This document shows, one piece after another, positions 31,684 to 40,014 of a stretch of 64,000 bases of DNA (its first letter is position 1; each line of letters starts with the position of its first letter). Under the pieces are notes generated by a model. That model had not been told where the DNA came from. It made no database searches and was given only the letters and a program-made list of their open reading frames with translations. The stretch covers positions 1-64,000 of the forward strand of contig JBEKIF010000002.1 of assembly GCA_050011895.1 (NCBI GenBank), in the 5' to 3' direction. Position numbers and translations under genes: made by a program. The DNA is from DATBGO01 sp050011895 (lineage in GTDB: Bacteria; Actinomycetota; Actinomycetes; Streptosporangiales; Streptosporangiaceae).

Positions 31684-33996
31684 ATGGACCCGACAGCTAG
31701 CCACGACTCCGGCTTCGTGACCCCGGCGGGCGTCCGGGTGAGCCGCAGCGCCACGCCGTTCGACCCGGCGGAGCTGGCCTGGCTCACCCGGCAGGTCGAC
31801 TCGCGCCGCGGTGGCGTGCTCAGCTCGGGGATGGAGTACCCGGGCCGGTACAGCCGCTGGCAATTCGGATACGTCGACCCGTGCATCGAGATCGTCGCGC
31901 ACGGCCGCCGGATCGCCGCGCAGGCCCTGAACGAGCGCGGCCTGGTGCTGCTGCCGGTGATCGGGGCGGCATTGCACAAGGCTGCGGGCACCGCCGCGGC
32001 GGCCGGCCGTCCTGACGCCGGGCCCGCGCCCGGGCCCGCGGCCGGGTCCGCGAGCACCGCAGCGAGCGCGGGAAGCGTCATCGTCGTGATCCCGGAGCCG
32101 GCCGGTACCTTCACCGAGGAAGAACGCAGCCGCCGCCCTACCGTGTTCTCCGCGCTGCGCGAGATCCTGGCCGCGATCGCTGGCCCGGATTCCCACCTCG
32201 GGCTGTACGGCGCGTTCGGCTACGACCTGGCCTTCCAGTTCGAGCCGGTGCGCCAGCGTCACCGGCGCCCGGCCAGCCAGCGTGACCTGGTCCTGCATCT
32301 CCCCGACGAGCTCTACGTACTGGACCGCAAGCGGGAGACCGCGATCAGGTACCGCTACGACTTCGAAACCGACGGCCGCTCGACCCGCGGGCTGCCCCGC
32401 CGGACGGCAGGCACCGGGGGAGCGGGGGCGATGGCCCGGGCGGCGGGCGATGCCGCGGGCCTGCCTGCCGCGCCGGAACCCGGTGCGTACGCCAGGGTGG
32501 TCGAGGAGGCCAGGCAGCGGTTCGCGTGCGGCGACCTGTTCGAGGTAGTTCCGAGCCATGAGTTCTACGGCAGCTGCGGCTCACCTGCCGCGTTCTACGA
32601 GCGGCTGCGGCAGCGCAACCCGGCACCGTATGAGTTCTTCCTTAACCTCGGCGACGGGGAGTACCTGGTCGGCGCGTCGCCGGAGATGTACGTGCGGGTG
32701 ACCGGCGACCGGGTCGAGACGTGCCCGATCGCGGGAACGGTCCCGCGGGGTGACGGCCCGCTGGAGGACGCGGCCAACATCGCCGCCCTGATCGGCTCGG
32801 CGAAGGAGGAATCGGAGCTGACCATGTGCACCGACGTGGACCGCAACGACAAATCGCGGATCTGTGAGCCGGGCAGCGTCAAGGTGATCGGCAGGCGGCA
32901 GATCGAGATCTACAGCCGGGTCATCCACACCGTGGACCACGTCGAAGGGCGGCTGCGGCCCGGCTTCGACGCGCTGGACGCGTTCCTCACCCACATGTGG
33001 GCCGTTACGGTCACCGGCGCGCCCAAGACCTGGGCGATGCAGTTCATCGAGGAGCACGAGGACGCCCCGCGGCGCTGGTACGGCGGCGCGGTCGGGATGA
33101 TCGGCGTCGACGGGGGCATGAACACCGGCCTTACCCTGCGCACCGCCCACATCAGGGATGGCATCGCCGCGGTGCGGACCGGCGCCACCCTGCTGTTCGA
33201 CTCCGACCCGGCGGCCGAGGAACGCGAGACACAGATCAAGGCCCGCGCCCTGCTGGAGACGCTCGCGGAGCCGGAGTCCGATGCGGCGCCGGACCAGGGG
33301 AAGACCACGGCCGAACGGCCATCGCCTGCTGGCCCCGCCGCCTCCGGGCCGGCCGCCCTGCCTGGCACCGGGCTGCGCGTCCTGCTGGTCGACCATCAGG
33401 ACTCGTTCGTGCACACCCTGGGCGGGTATTTCCGTGAGCAGGGCGCGGCAGTGACCACGCTGCGGGCCGGATTCGGCGGCGCCGTCCTGGACACCGAAGC
33501 GCCCGATCTGGTCGTGCTGTCGCCGGGGCCGGGGCGCCCGTCGGACTTCAGCTGCGACCGGCTGCTCAGCGAACTCGATGCCCGGGGGATCAGCACGTTC
33601 GGGGTGTGCCTGGGCCTGCAGGCGATGGTCGAGCACGCCGGCGGTGAGCTGGCCCTGCTCGGCGAGCCGGTGCACGGTAAGACGGGCCTGGTCCGGGTGC
33701 TCGGCGGCGAGCTGCTGGCCGGCCTGCCTGCCGAGTTCGCAGCGGGCAGGTACCACTCGCTCTATGCGGTGCCCGGCCAGGTGAAGGGCGGCCTGCAGGT
33801 GACCGCCGTGACCCCGGACGGCGCGGTCATGGCGATCGAGGACGCGGCGGCCGGGCGCTGGGGCGTGCAGTTCCACCCGGAGTCGATACTGACCGCGGCG
33901 GGCGGCGCCGGCCACCTGATCATCGCGAATGTGCTGCGGCTGTGCCGGGCCCGGGCGGCCGGCGCGGTCCCGGCCGGGACCGCGCCGGCTACCTGA
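31684..33996 (+). CDS. trpE: Fused anthranilate synthase TrpE(G)
   Basis: A 770-residue fusion making anthranilate from chorismate and glutamine, the first committed step of tryptophan synthesis. Residues about 1-530 are the chorismate-binding TrpE part: an N-terminal S-R-R-G-G-V-L-S-S-G-M-E-Y-P-G-R-Y-S-R-W segment typical of TrpE(G) proteins, then CPIAGTVPRGDG, TMCTDVDRNDKSR and A-V-T-V-T-G-A-P-K. After a Pro/Ala linker (about 540-560), residues 560-760 are a class I glutamine amidotransferase with nucleophile Cys642 in G-V-C-L-G-L-Q and the F-H-P-E-S-I motif. The upstream leader peptide with tandem Trp codons and terminator shows attenuation by tryptophan and supports a role in primary tryptophan synthesis rather than phenazine chemistry. 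Confidence 0.95.
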   Translation: MDPTASHDSGFVTPAGVRVSRSATPFDPAELAWLTRQVDSRRGGVLSSGMEYPGRYSRWQFGYVDPCIEIVAHGRRIAAQALNERGLVLLPVIGAALHKAAGTAAAAGRPDAGPAPGPAAGSASTAASAGSVIVVIPEPAGTFTEEERSRRPTVFSALREILAAIAGPDSHLGLYGAFGYDLAFQFEPVRQRHRRPASQRDLVLHLPDELYVLDRKRETAIRYRYDFETDGRSTRGLPRRTAGTGGAGAMARAAGDAAGLPAAPEPGAYARVVEEARQRFACGDLFEVVPSHEFYGSCGSPAAFYERLRQRNPAPYEFFLNLGDGEYLVGASPEMYVRVTGDRVETCPIAGTVPRGDGPLEDAANIAALIGSAKEESELTMCTDVDRNDKSRICEPGSVKVIGRRQIEIYSRVIHTVDHVEGRLRPGFDALDAFLTHMWAVTVTGAPKTWAMQFIEEHEDAPRRWYGGAVGMIGVDGGMNTGLTLRTAHIRDGIAAVRTGATLLFDSDPAAEERETQIKARALLETLAEPESDAAPDQGKTTAERPSPAGPAASGPAALPGTGLRVLLVDHQDSFVHTLGGYFREQGAAVTTLRAGFGGAVLDTEAPDLVVLSPGPGRPSDFSCDRLLSELDARGISTFGVCLGLQAMVEHAGGELALLGEPVHGKTGLVRVLGGELLAGLPAEFAAGRYHSLYAVPGQVKGGLQVTAVTPDGAVMAIEDAAAGRWGVQFHPESILTAAGGAGHLIIANVLRLCRARAAGAVPAGTAPAT

Positions 33997-34008
33997 GCCG
34001 GGCCCTGG

Positions 34009-34557
34009 CTATACGGGGCGCAGGCTGTTGGCGAAACCCACGATCGTGGCTCGCCGCTCGTTGTGCGATGACGCTTCGTAGTACGTGCCGCGCTTAGTCC
34101 AGGTCAGGTACAAGGTGATCCTGCGCGAGCTGCAGGGCGGCCCGAGGTGCCTGCCGCAGACGCCATACAGCGTCGCGCGCTGCCCCATGACCCGGACGGT
34201 GCCCAGCCTCCTTGCTGCGCCGAAGTTCCCGCATGGCCCGCCAGAGTTGTTCTGCGCGATGCTGAGCTCGCGGCCAAGGAACGAGCCATAGCTAGCGAAC
34301 ACGTCACGCTTGGATAGCCGGCCGGTGACCTGGCAGCGGTCCACGCTAATCGGGCCGTTCCGCCGCAGGCCGTAGGTGCGGATCGGCGCGTTCAGCCCGA
34401 AGCCGGCCGCGCGCTGGGCGGCGCGCCAGGTAAGGAACGACCCGGTGCCAGCGGGCCTGGCCGCCGAGGCGAGCGCCATTGGCGCAAGCGCCATGGCCCC
34501 GGCACCCAGGCTTACCGCGACCGCTAAGCCAGCGGCTAGTGTGCGCATGCGATGCAT
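34009..34557 (-). CDS. Secreted hypothetical protein
   Basis: A 182-residue protein with a Sec-type signal peptide: MHRMRT, a hydrophobic Ala/Leu/Val core to about residue 30 and a probable cleavage after A-L-A-S-A-A. The mature part has four to six Cys (S-V-D-R-C, G-G-P-C-G-N, Y-G-V-C-G-R, G-P-P-C-S) that could form disulfides and ends in a beta-rich Y-L-T-W-T-K-R-G-T-Y-Y-E-A-S-S segment. I do not recognise a family; small secreted actinobacterial proteins of this style are of unknown role. It is convergent with TrpE(G), 12 bases apart, and divergent from the ThyA-like gene. Confidence 0.75.
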   Translation of the reverse strand: MHRMRTLAAGLAVAVSLGAGAMALAPMALASAARPAGTGSFLTWRAAQRAAGFGLNAPIRTYGLRRNGPISVDRCQVTGRLSKRDVFASYGSFLGRELSIAQNNSGGPCGNFGAARRLGTVRVMGQRATLYGVCGRHLGPPCSSRRITLYLTWTKRGTYYEASSHNERRATIVGFANSLRPV

Positions 34558-34684
34558 TGCTATATCCCCCTACGTGATGTGTGCGTGAGCTGCGAAAGCG
34601 CGGACGCCATGCGGCAGGATAGTAGGGCACGGCGGTACGGCTTGGCCACGGGACGCGCGGATCGCCGCGCCGGTAGGGTGCAGT

Positions 34685-35581
34685 GTGCGTTACCGTCCGT
34701 TCCAGCAGCGCGAGCCCGACTGCCAGTACCGGCAGCTGCTCGGGCGTATCCTCGCTGACGGTGCCTGGGTACCGACCCGCCAGGGGCCGCGGGCGATTAC
34801 CCTGATGCAGCAGGTCATGCGCTTCGACCTGGGCAACGGGTTTCCGGTCATCACCGAGCGCAGCATCAAGTCGTTCTGGCGCAAGCCGATCGGTGAGCTC
34901 TGCGCATTCATCAACGGCGCGACTACCCTCGGCGAGCTTGCCGAGTTCGGCTGTGACTGGTGGGGCCAGTGGGCCACCCCGGAGAAAACCGCCTCGCGCG
35001 GCCTGCCGGCGGGCAGCCTTGGCCCCGGGTCCTACGGCGGCGCTTTCGAACGGTTCCCCACCGCTGATGGCGGCAGCTTTGATCAGTTCAAGCACCTGGT
35101 CGAGCAGATCAGCGAACTTCCCGGCGACCGGACGCACTTCATCTCGCCGTGGATACCGCAGTACCAGGTGCGCGGGCGCGGCAAGACGCCGCGCACGACC
35201 ATCGCGCCCTGCCATGGCTGGGTCCATGTCCGGGTCATCGGCGACGGGCTGCACCTGCACATGTTCCAGCGGTCCGGGGACGTGCCGGTGGGCGTGCCCG
35301 CCAACATGGTGCAGTACGCGGCGCTGCTGCTGATGCTGGAGCAGCTCACCGGGATCAGCGCGGCCGCCTACTACCACACCATCTCCGACGCGCACATTTA
35401 CGAAGACCAGGTCGAGGCGGCCCGGACCATGCTGGACAGGGACTCCCGCAGGCTGCCGACGGTCGGCCTGACCGAGGCGGGGCGACAGGTGACCGACATC
35501 CACGACTTCCGCGCCGAGCACTTCGAGCTCAGCGACTACGAGCCGCACCCGGCCATTCCGGCCATCCCGGTGGCCCCGTGA
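34685..35581 (+). CDS. ThyA-family thymidylate synthase-like protein (divergent)
   Basis: A 298-residue member of the folate-dependent thymidylate synthase / nucleotide (hydroxy)methylase superfamily. The catalytic Cys is C176 in T-I-A-P-C-H-G-W (canonical L-P-P-C-H); the next block reads FQRSGDVPVGVPANMVQYA where ThyA has YQRSCDxxLGxPFNxxxYA, keeping the Asn that selects a uracil base but replacing the Cys and Phe; YYHTISDAHIYEDQ corresponds to H-x-x-x-D-x-H-I-Y-x-N-H. These departures make a specialised methylase or hydroxymethylase possible, although dTMP synthesis is not excluded. A TAGGGT -10 box a few bases before the GTG suggests a leaderless message. It overlaps the next gene by GTGA. 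Confidence 0.85.
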   Translation: MRYRPFQQREPDCQYRQLLGRILADGAWVPTRQGPRAITLMQQVMRFDLGNGFPVITERSIKSFWRKPIGELCAFINGATTLGELAEFGCDWWGQWATPEKTASRGLPAGSLGPGSYGGAFERFPTADGGSFDQFKHLVEQISELPGDRTHFISPWIPQYQVRGRGKTPRTTIAPCHGWVHVRVIGDGLHLHMFQRSGDVPVGVPANMVQYAALLLMLEQLTGISAAAYYHTISDAHIYEDQVEAARTMLDRDSRRLPTVGLTEAGRQVTDIHDFRAEHFELSDYEPHPAIPAIPVAP

Positions 35582-36099
35582 TCATCTCCGCCGTTGTCGC
35601 GGCCGCCGCCAACGACGTCATCGGCGCCGACGGTGCGCTGCCCTGGTACCTGCCGGGGGATCTGCGCAGGTTCAAGTCCCTGACCAGCGGTGCCGTCGTG
35701 GTCATGGGGCGGTCCACGCATGAGTCGATCCTGGCCAGGCTGGGCCATCCGCTCACCGGCCGCACGTCGGTCGTGGTTTCGGGCACGCCGCGCGATCCCG
35801 GCCGCGGCCAGGTCAGGTTCGAGACATCGATGGACGAGGCACTGGCGGCCGCCGCGCAGCTCGGGACGGCCGCAGGGGACCGGGAGTTCTTCGTGATCGG
35901 CGGCGCCTCGGTCTTCCGGCAGGCGCTGCCCGCGATCGAAAGGATCTACCTGACCCGGATCTGTCAGGACATCCAGGGCGACCGGTCCATGCCCGCGGGC
36001 TGGCTGGCCGGTTTTGAGCTGCGCGGCAGGCAGGACGACACCGATTCAGGATCGGGGCTGGCCTACTCGTTCCTCGACTACCAGCGGGCCGCGCAGTGA
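35578..36099 (+). CDS. Dihydrofolate reductase-like protein
   Basis: A 173-residue DHFR-fold protein starting at a GTG that overlaps the ThyA-like stop. Visible signatures: I-I-S-A-V-V-A-A-A-A-N-D-V-I-G with G-A-L-P-W-Y-L-P-G-D-L-R-R-F-K (the L-P-W and Met20-loop region), V-V-M-G-R-S-T-H-E-S and FFVIGGASVFRQALP (NADPH-binding G-G). Reduction of dihydrofolate regenerates the cofactor that the ThyA-like enzyme oxidises, so the two overlapping genes form a functional pair. The active-site acid of DHFR (Asp27 in E. coli) appears as Asp in G-D-L-R-R-F. It is apparently translationally coupled on both sides. Confidence 0.9.
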   Translation: MIISAVVAAAANDVIGADGALPWYLPGDLRRFKSLTSGAVVVMGRSTHESILARLGHPLTGRTSVVVSGTPRDPGRGQVRFETSMDEALAAAAQLGTAAGDREFFVIGGASVFRQALPAIERIYLTRICQDIQGDRSMPAGWLAGFELRGRQDDTDSGSGLAYSFLDYQRAAQ

Positions 36100-36557
36100 G
36101 CTATTACTGCCTCGAGAACTACCGTACGGCGGAGCAGCTCGCGGAAATGCGTCGGCTGGAGGCCAGCGGCGTATGCCTGTTCTGCCCGGATGGCCTGGCC
36201 AGTCAGGCCGGCCAGCAGGTCGTCCTCCAGACCAGGTACTGGACCGTCACGCCGAACGAGTTCCCCTACCCCGGCACGGTCTTGCATCTGCTGCTCGTGC
36301 CGCGCCAGCATGTGGCTGACTTGCTTGACCTGGACGAGGTCAGCCGGCGGGACTTCTGGACGGCGCTGGCGTCGGTGCGCGATCGCTACGGCCTCGGCTA
36401 CTACGGCCTGGGGGTCAGGAACGGGGACTGCCGGTTCACCGGCGCGACCATCCGCCATGTGCACGCCCACGTGCTGGTGGGTGACACGGACCCGGATAAC
36501 GCCGCGGTAGTCCGGATGAGGTTCAGCTCCCGGCCGGACCCGCGGGCGGGCCACTAG
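36096..36557 (+). CDS. HIT-family protein (nucleotide hydrolase/transferase)
   Basis: A 153-residue HIT-domain protein. The histidine triad is H-V-H-A-H-V-L-V near residue 128, preceded by N-G-D-C-R-F-T-G-A-T-I-R, and the N-terminal C-L-F-C is the start of a zinc site as in Fhit/HINT-type branches. Members split or transfer nucleoside monophosphate groups (dinucleoside polyphosphates, AMP-lysine, adenylylated intermediates). The GTG start overlaps the DHFR-like stop by four bases, so it is the third gene of the ThyA-like operon. Its last 35 bases overlap the 3' end of the convergent deaminase gene. The substrate is unknown. Confidence 0.88.
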   Translation: MSYYCLENYRTAEQLAEMRRLEASGVCLFCPDGLASQAGQQVVLQTRYWTVTPNEFPYPGTVLHLLLVPRQHVADLLDLDEVSRRDFWTALASVRDRYGLGYYGLGVRNGDCRFTGATIRHVHAHVLVGDTDPDNAAVVRMRFSSRPDPRAGH

Positions 36558-37389
36558 CGTCGACCCAGATCAGCTCGACGCCGGCGGACCTGAGCACCCG
36601 CTCACCGTCGAGCACTGAGTACCGCCTCGCGAAGAGGCACCGCCGGAATCCGGCCTCAGCGATCAGCCGGGCGCACGCCGGGCACGGGAAGGTGCTCACG
36701 TACAAGTCGGCTCCGGCCAGGCTGATGCCGTGCCGCGCGGCCTGCGCGACCACTGCTGCCTCGGCATGGATCGCGGTGGAAAGATCGGCCCGCACCCCGC
36801 GCTCGAACGCGTCTCGCGGGTCCCCGTCAAGATACGGGGAGTACTCGGTGGGGTGATGACGGTTCCACGCCTCGCACAGGACCGTGCCGTCGCGAACCGC
36901 CACCGCGCCCACCTGGCGCCACCAGTCCGAGCTGCGGCCGGATACTTCATCGGCCAGCCCGAGCAGCGTGCGGGAGAGCTCGTCGGCCGCGATCTGGCTG
37001 TCCGGCCGGACCGGCTGCTCAGCCGTGCTCCAGTTCCGGTCCCAGCGCAGGAAGGTCCGGTCGAAGACGACGGTGCGACCGCTGTCCAGCCGGTAGTCCG
37101 CCGTCAGGTCGCGCATCACCTGCTCGTCGGGCATGACCAGGACGTCGCAGCTGATGGCGGCCTGCAGGCCGGCAGGCTCGACCACAGTGACACGAGGCCC
37201 GCGCACGGTGACCCGCAGGTAGTCCGCCGCGCGCGCGGGCGCCAGCGCCCTGATGTCCTTCGCCAGGCTGGGAAACCGTTCCCGGAAGCCGGCGCCGAGC
37301 AGCATGACGTCGGCGGAGTCCGAGTGCCGCTGCAGGAATTGCTCATAGCCGGCGTGGATAACCGGCAGATACAGCAGTACCTGCTTCAA
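36523..37389 (-). CDS. Cytidine/deoxycytidylate deaminase-family protein with extra N-terminal domain
   Basis: A 288-residue protein. The C-terminal half has the zinc-deaminase signature H208-A-E210 ... P-C236-P-A-C239, with surroundings resembling dCMP deaminase (G-A-V-A-V-R-D-G-T-V-L-C-E-A-W-N-R-H-H). The N-terminal 130 residues (MKQVLLYLPVIHAGYEQFL... D-V-L-V-M-P-D-E-Q-V-M-R-D-L) are not part of the deaminase fold and are unknown to me. The start is a TTG overlapping the stop of the upstream nucleotidyltransferase (TTGA), so the two form an operon. Its end overlaps the convergent HIT gene. Possible role: making or salvaging a uridine/deoxyuridine nucleotide used by the ThyA-like enzyme; inferred from context only. 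Confidence 0.82.
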   Translation of the reverse strand: MKQVLLYLPVIHAGYEQFLQRHSDSADVMLLGAGFRERFPSLAKDIRALAPARAADYLRVTVRGPRVTVVEPAGLQAAISCDVLVMPDEQVMRDLTADYRLDSGRTVVFDRTFLRWDRNWSTAEQPVRPDSQIAADELSRTLLGLADEVSGRSSDWWRQVGAVAVRDGTVLCEAWNRHHPTEYSPYLDGDPRDAFERGVRADLSTAIHAEAAVVAQAARHGISLAGADLYVSTFPCPACARLIAEAGFRRCLFARRYSVLDGERVLRSAGVELIWVDASGPPAGPAGS

Positions 37390-38054
37390 GAGCGGTCCGG
37401 GGGCTCGGTGGGCTGGCCGGCCTCGGTGGGCTCTTCAAGGCCAAGCTGGATCCTGCGCAGCCGGGCCGAGGTACTCACCATGGCCATCCGTTCCAGGACC
37501 TCAACCCGGCCGCAGTACCGCGCCTGCAGCTCGGCGATCTGGCCGGCGTCGTAGGTGTCGGCCGTGGCCACCAGGACGTCAGGGCGGACGACCTCGATCA
37601 GGTTCCACCGTGGGTGATACAGGTGCTTGAGCGTCACCAGGCCCACACCGCGCTGGTGGGTCACCATCCGGAGCCGTTCAAGCTCGGGCACGGCAGGCCG
37701 GTGGGGCCCCTTGCGGTCCCTTATCTTGTCGTCACTGTCCAGGCCCACGATGAGGAAGTCGCCGAACCGCCTGGCGGCTTCCAGATACATCGAGTGGCCC
37801 TCGTGGATGATGTCGAACGAGCCGCTGGTCAGGACCACCTTCAGGCCGAGGGTGCGGAGCGCGCCGACGATGGTCGCGATCCGGTCGTAGCTCTCCACAA
37901 ATCTCAGCTCGAAGTTGGACGCGTCGGCGAAGAGGCCGCTGTTGACCAGGGCGAGTGTCCCGTTGACCTGCCCGGCCGAGTCCCGCGCCGCCCGCGGGCC
38001 ATCCTGGCCGGGGCCTGCGCCGCGCCCGAACGGCGAGCCGCGCACGTGGGCCAT
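37386..38054 (-). CDS. HxGH-type nucleotidyltransferase (cytidylyltransferase-like)
   Basis: A 222-residue protein with the cytidylyltransferase-fold signatures: V-V-L-T-S-G-S-F-D-I-I-H-E-G-H (HxGH, first nucleotide-binding motif) and a C-terminal M-V-S-T-S-A-R-L-R-R corresponding to the I-S-T-S/T-x-I-R motif. This group includes glycerol-3-phosphate and ethanolamine-phosphate cytidylyltransferases and the ADP-heptose synthase transferase domain. The first 45 residues are a Gly/Arg-rich lead-in. ATG follows a strong AGGAGGGG at good spacing. It is translationally coupled to the deaminase-like gene. A 19-bp palindrome lies about 170 bases upstream. The substrate is not predictable. Confidence 0.85.
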   Translation of the reverse strand: MAHVRGSPFGRGAGPGQDGPRAARDSAGQVNGTLALVNSGLFADASNFELRFVESYDRIATIVGALRTLGLKVVLTSGSFDIIHEGHSMYLEAARRFGDFLIVGLDSDDKIRDRKGPHRPAVPELERLRMVTHQRGVGLVTLKHLYHPRWNLIEVVRPDVLVATADTYDAGQIAELQARYCGRVEVLERMAMVSTSARLRRIQLGLEEPTEAGQPTEPPDRS

Positions 38055-38225
38055 CGCGACCCCTCCTTCGGTTGGCCGGCCAGCGCCGCCTTCCGGGCGC
38101 GGCGGCCGGCTGATTGTCGTCCCCGATGTTAGCTGGGCTATCGCGGATCGTAATCGCGGCCATCGGCGGCTTTCAGCTGATCAGAACCAGCCGCGGCAGG
38201 AATATAGCCAGCATTAACCGGCAGG

Positions 38226-38244
38226 ATACCTATCGGATAGGTAT
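38226..38244. promoter_or_regulatory. Perfect 19-bp palindrome ATACCTATC-G-GATAGGTAT
   Basis: Nine-base arms around a single central G in the 216-bp space between the globin-reductase stop and the nucleotidyltransferase start. A further half-site, GATACCTG, lies shortly after at about 38255. Local sequence is more AT-rich than usual. It is a likely operator for the nucleotidyltransferase-deaminase transcript. Confidence 0.65.
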
Positions 38245-38270
38245 GCGCCGCGTTGATACCTGCCCGATGA

Positions 38271-39698
38271 CTACGCCTCCCGCTGCGGGTACCTGAGCAG
38301 CCCATCGGCCACCGCAGCGGGCGGGTCGTGGTGAATAGACCGTGCCGCGCTCCGGCGCGCAAGCAATCGTTTCGTCTCCCGTACCATCGCGTCAGGGCCG
38401 CACACGTAGATCTCCCGGCCGGCGCAGCTGGCCCGCTGCCGGACTACCGCGGGCAGCATCCCCCGGACGCCGGCGAAACCTGGGTCGGCTGAGACGACCG
38501 GGACCACCGTCAGCGGCGGATAGTCCGACTCCATGGCCCGCAGCGCCGGCATGTCGTATAGCTCGCCGGCGTGCTGCGCGCCGACGAACAGGCAGATGCC
38601 TGGGCGCCTGCCCGGACCGCCGGCCGCCGCGATCACTTCCTCGATGATCGCCTTAACCGGCGCGAGGCCGGTCCCCCCGGCGATGCACACGAGGTCGCGC
38701 TCCTGGTCAGCCGGCGCCGTCATGTCCCCGCGGGCCGGCCCGAGCAGCACGGTGTCGCCTGGCTGGCAATGCTGCACGAGCGCCTTGCTCACCATGCCGC
38801 CGGTTACCGCGCGCACGTGCAGGTCGAGGAGGCCATCTGGACGGGGGGCGTTGGCGATGGAGTAGTTCCGCCAGACCCGGGGCCACCGCGCCACCTGGAC
38901 GGACAGGTACTGTCCGGCGCGGTAGCGCAGCGGCTGGTCAGGCCGGATCCGCAGCACGGCCAGATTGGCGCTGCGCAGTTCGTGCCGGACTATCTCGCCC
39001 ACCCACCACGCAGGCTGGCGCTGCGCGTCGAGGTCAGCCGCCCGCAGCATGGCCGCCGCCGTGTGCTCGGCAGCCATCGTGACGGCCTGCCGGGTGCGCT
39101 CCGTCCAGGCCGGGCCGCTGAAATGCTGCACGGTGGCCAGCAGGGCATCAAAGAACGCCGTGTAGTGCTTCGCTTTGACCCCGAACTTACGGTGCTCCAC
39201 GCCTAGCTGGCCGAGGTAGGCGCTCACGGCCGCCGGGGCGTCCATGCTCCAGACAAGCCGGGCCAGGGCGGCAAAGACCCGCTCGCGGTGCTCACTCATC
39301 GTAAGCGGGAACATTGTCCGCATTTCGGGATGCTGTACGAAAAGGTGAGCGTAGAAATATTCCATGGCGTTTTGCGCATGTGCCTCAAGATGAGCAAATG
39401 CTTCTTTAACGAGCACGGCGTCGAAATAGAACCTGCCGGCGCAGCCCGCCGATAATTCTTCGTCGCTGCCGGGGGGCTTGTCCGGCAATGCGGGCGGTCG
39501 CCCAGCCTGGTTGCCCGGGAATTCCGAATGCGATTCGATAACGGGCCTGGCGGGCGAAATCGACCGTCCGGAACGGGCGTCCAGCAGCCGCTCGAAGAGC
39601 GCAATGCGATGCTGACCTGCGGAACTGCCCGAAGGATCGTCCTCGGGGAAGGCGCAGTCCAGCGCTATGGCCACATCACGAGTCTCGCATCCTGACAT
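38271..39698 (-). CDS. Globin coupled to FAD/NAD reductase (flavohemoglobin-like)
   Basis: A 475-residue two-domain protein. After a roughly 90-residue N-terminal extension without recognisable domain comes a globin (about 95-220: AFAHLEAHAQNAMEYFYAHLFVQHPEMRTMFP, with proximal His in G-V-E-H-R-K-F-G-V), then a ferredoxin-reductase module with the FAD motif W-R-N-Y-S-I-A-N-A-P and the NAD-binding GGTGLAPVKAIIEE and Y-V-C-G-P-D-A-M-V. Such proteins oxidise nitric oxide to nitrate (Hmp) or act as oxygen-dependent reductases. The extension, absent from classic 400-residue Hmp, may be a misassigned start: translation might begin further in. The gene has no clear ribosome-binding site at the ATG used. 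Confidence 0.88.
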   Translation of the reverse strand: MSGCETRDVAIALDCAFPEDDPSGSSAGQHRIALFERLLDARSGRSISPARPVIESHSEFPGNQAGRPPALPDKPPGSDEELSAGCAGRFYFDAVLVKEAFAHLEAHAQNAMEYFYAHLFVQHPEMRTMFPLTMSEHRERVFAALARLVWSMDAPAAVSAYLGQLGVEHRKFGVKAKHYTAFFDALLATVQHFSGPAWTERTRQAVTMAAEHTAAAMLRAADLDAQRQPAWWVGEIVRHELRSANLAVLRIRPDQPLRYRAGQYLSVQVARWPRVWRNYSIANAPRPDGLLDLHVRAVTGGMVSKALVQHCQPGDTVLLGPARGDMTAPADQERDLVCIAGGTGLAPVKAIIEEVIAAAGGPGRRPGICLFVGAQHAGELYDMPALRAMESDYPPLTVVPVVSADPGFAGVRGMLPAVVRQRASCAGREIYVCGPDAMVRETKRLLARRSAARSIHHDPPAAVADGLLRYPQREA

Positions 39699-40014
39699 GA
39701 TGCATACAACCCATTTGAGGCAAGGCCGTATGGGGAGTACGGAGAGTAACTGGAATGCCGTTAGGGTCGCGCTGCGATCACGCCGGAGACTTCAGGTATC
39801 TTATCGACGGGTGCGCCGATCTAGCCTTTGCCGACTGGTAAGGTCGGCGCGACCGCATTAGCCATTAGCCCGGAGTGTCGTCACGGTCCGTAACCAGATG
39901 TTGCGATGTTCGGCTGCCTTGGCATGGGCCGTCGGCGACGCGGCGTGCTGGGATGCCCGCCCGGCCCGCTGGCTGTCGGCCGGGTGCCGCGGGACTGCCG
40001 CAGGAGGGACACGC
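39699..40014. other. Non-coding region between globin-reductase and GATase genes
   Basis: A moderately AT-enriched 316-bp stretch containing promoters for the divergent globin-reductase and GATase genes. GGTCG-GCG-CGACC (about 39843-39855) is a small palindrome. No gene is convincing; an open frame continuous with the GATase gene is not used because a strong ribosome-binding site marks the downstream ATG. Confidence 0.5.

Noticed and set aside
32581..33915. 444-residue minus-strand open frame
   Set aside because: Antisense shadow of the TrpE(G) gene.
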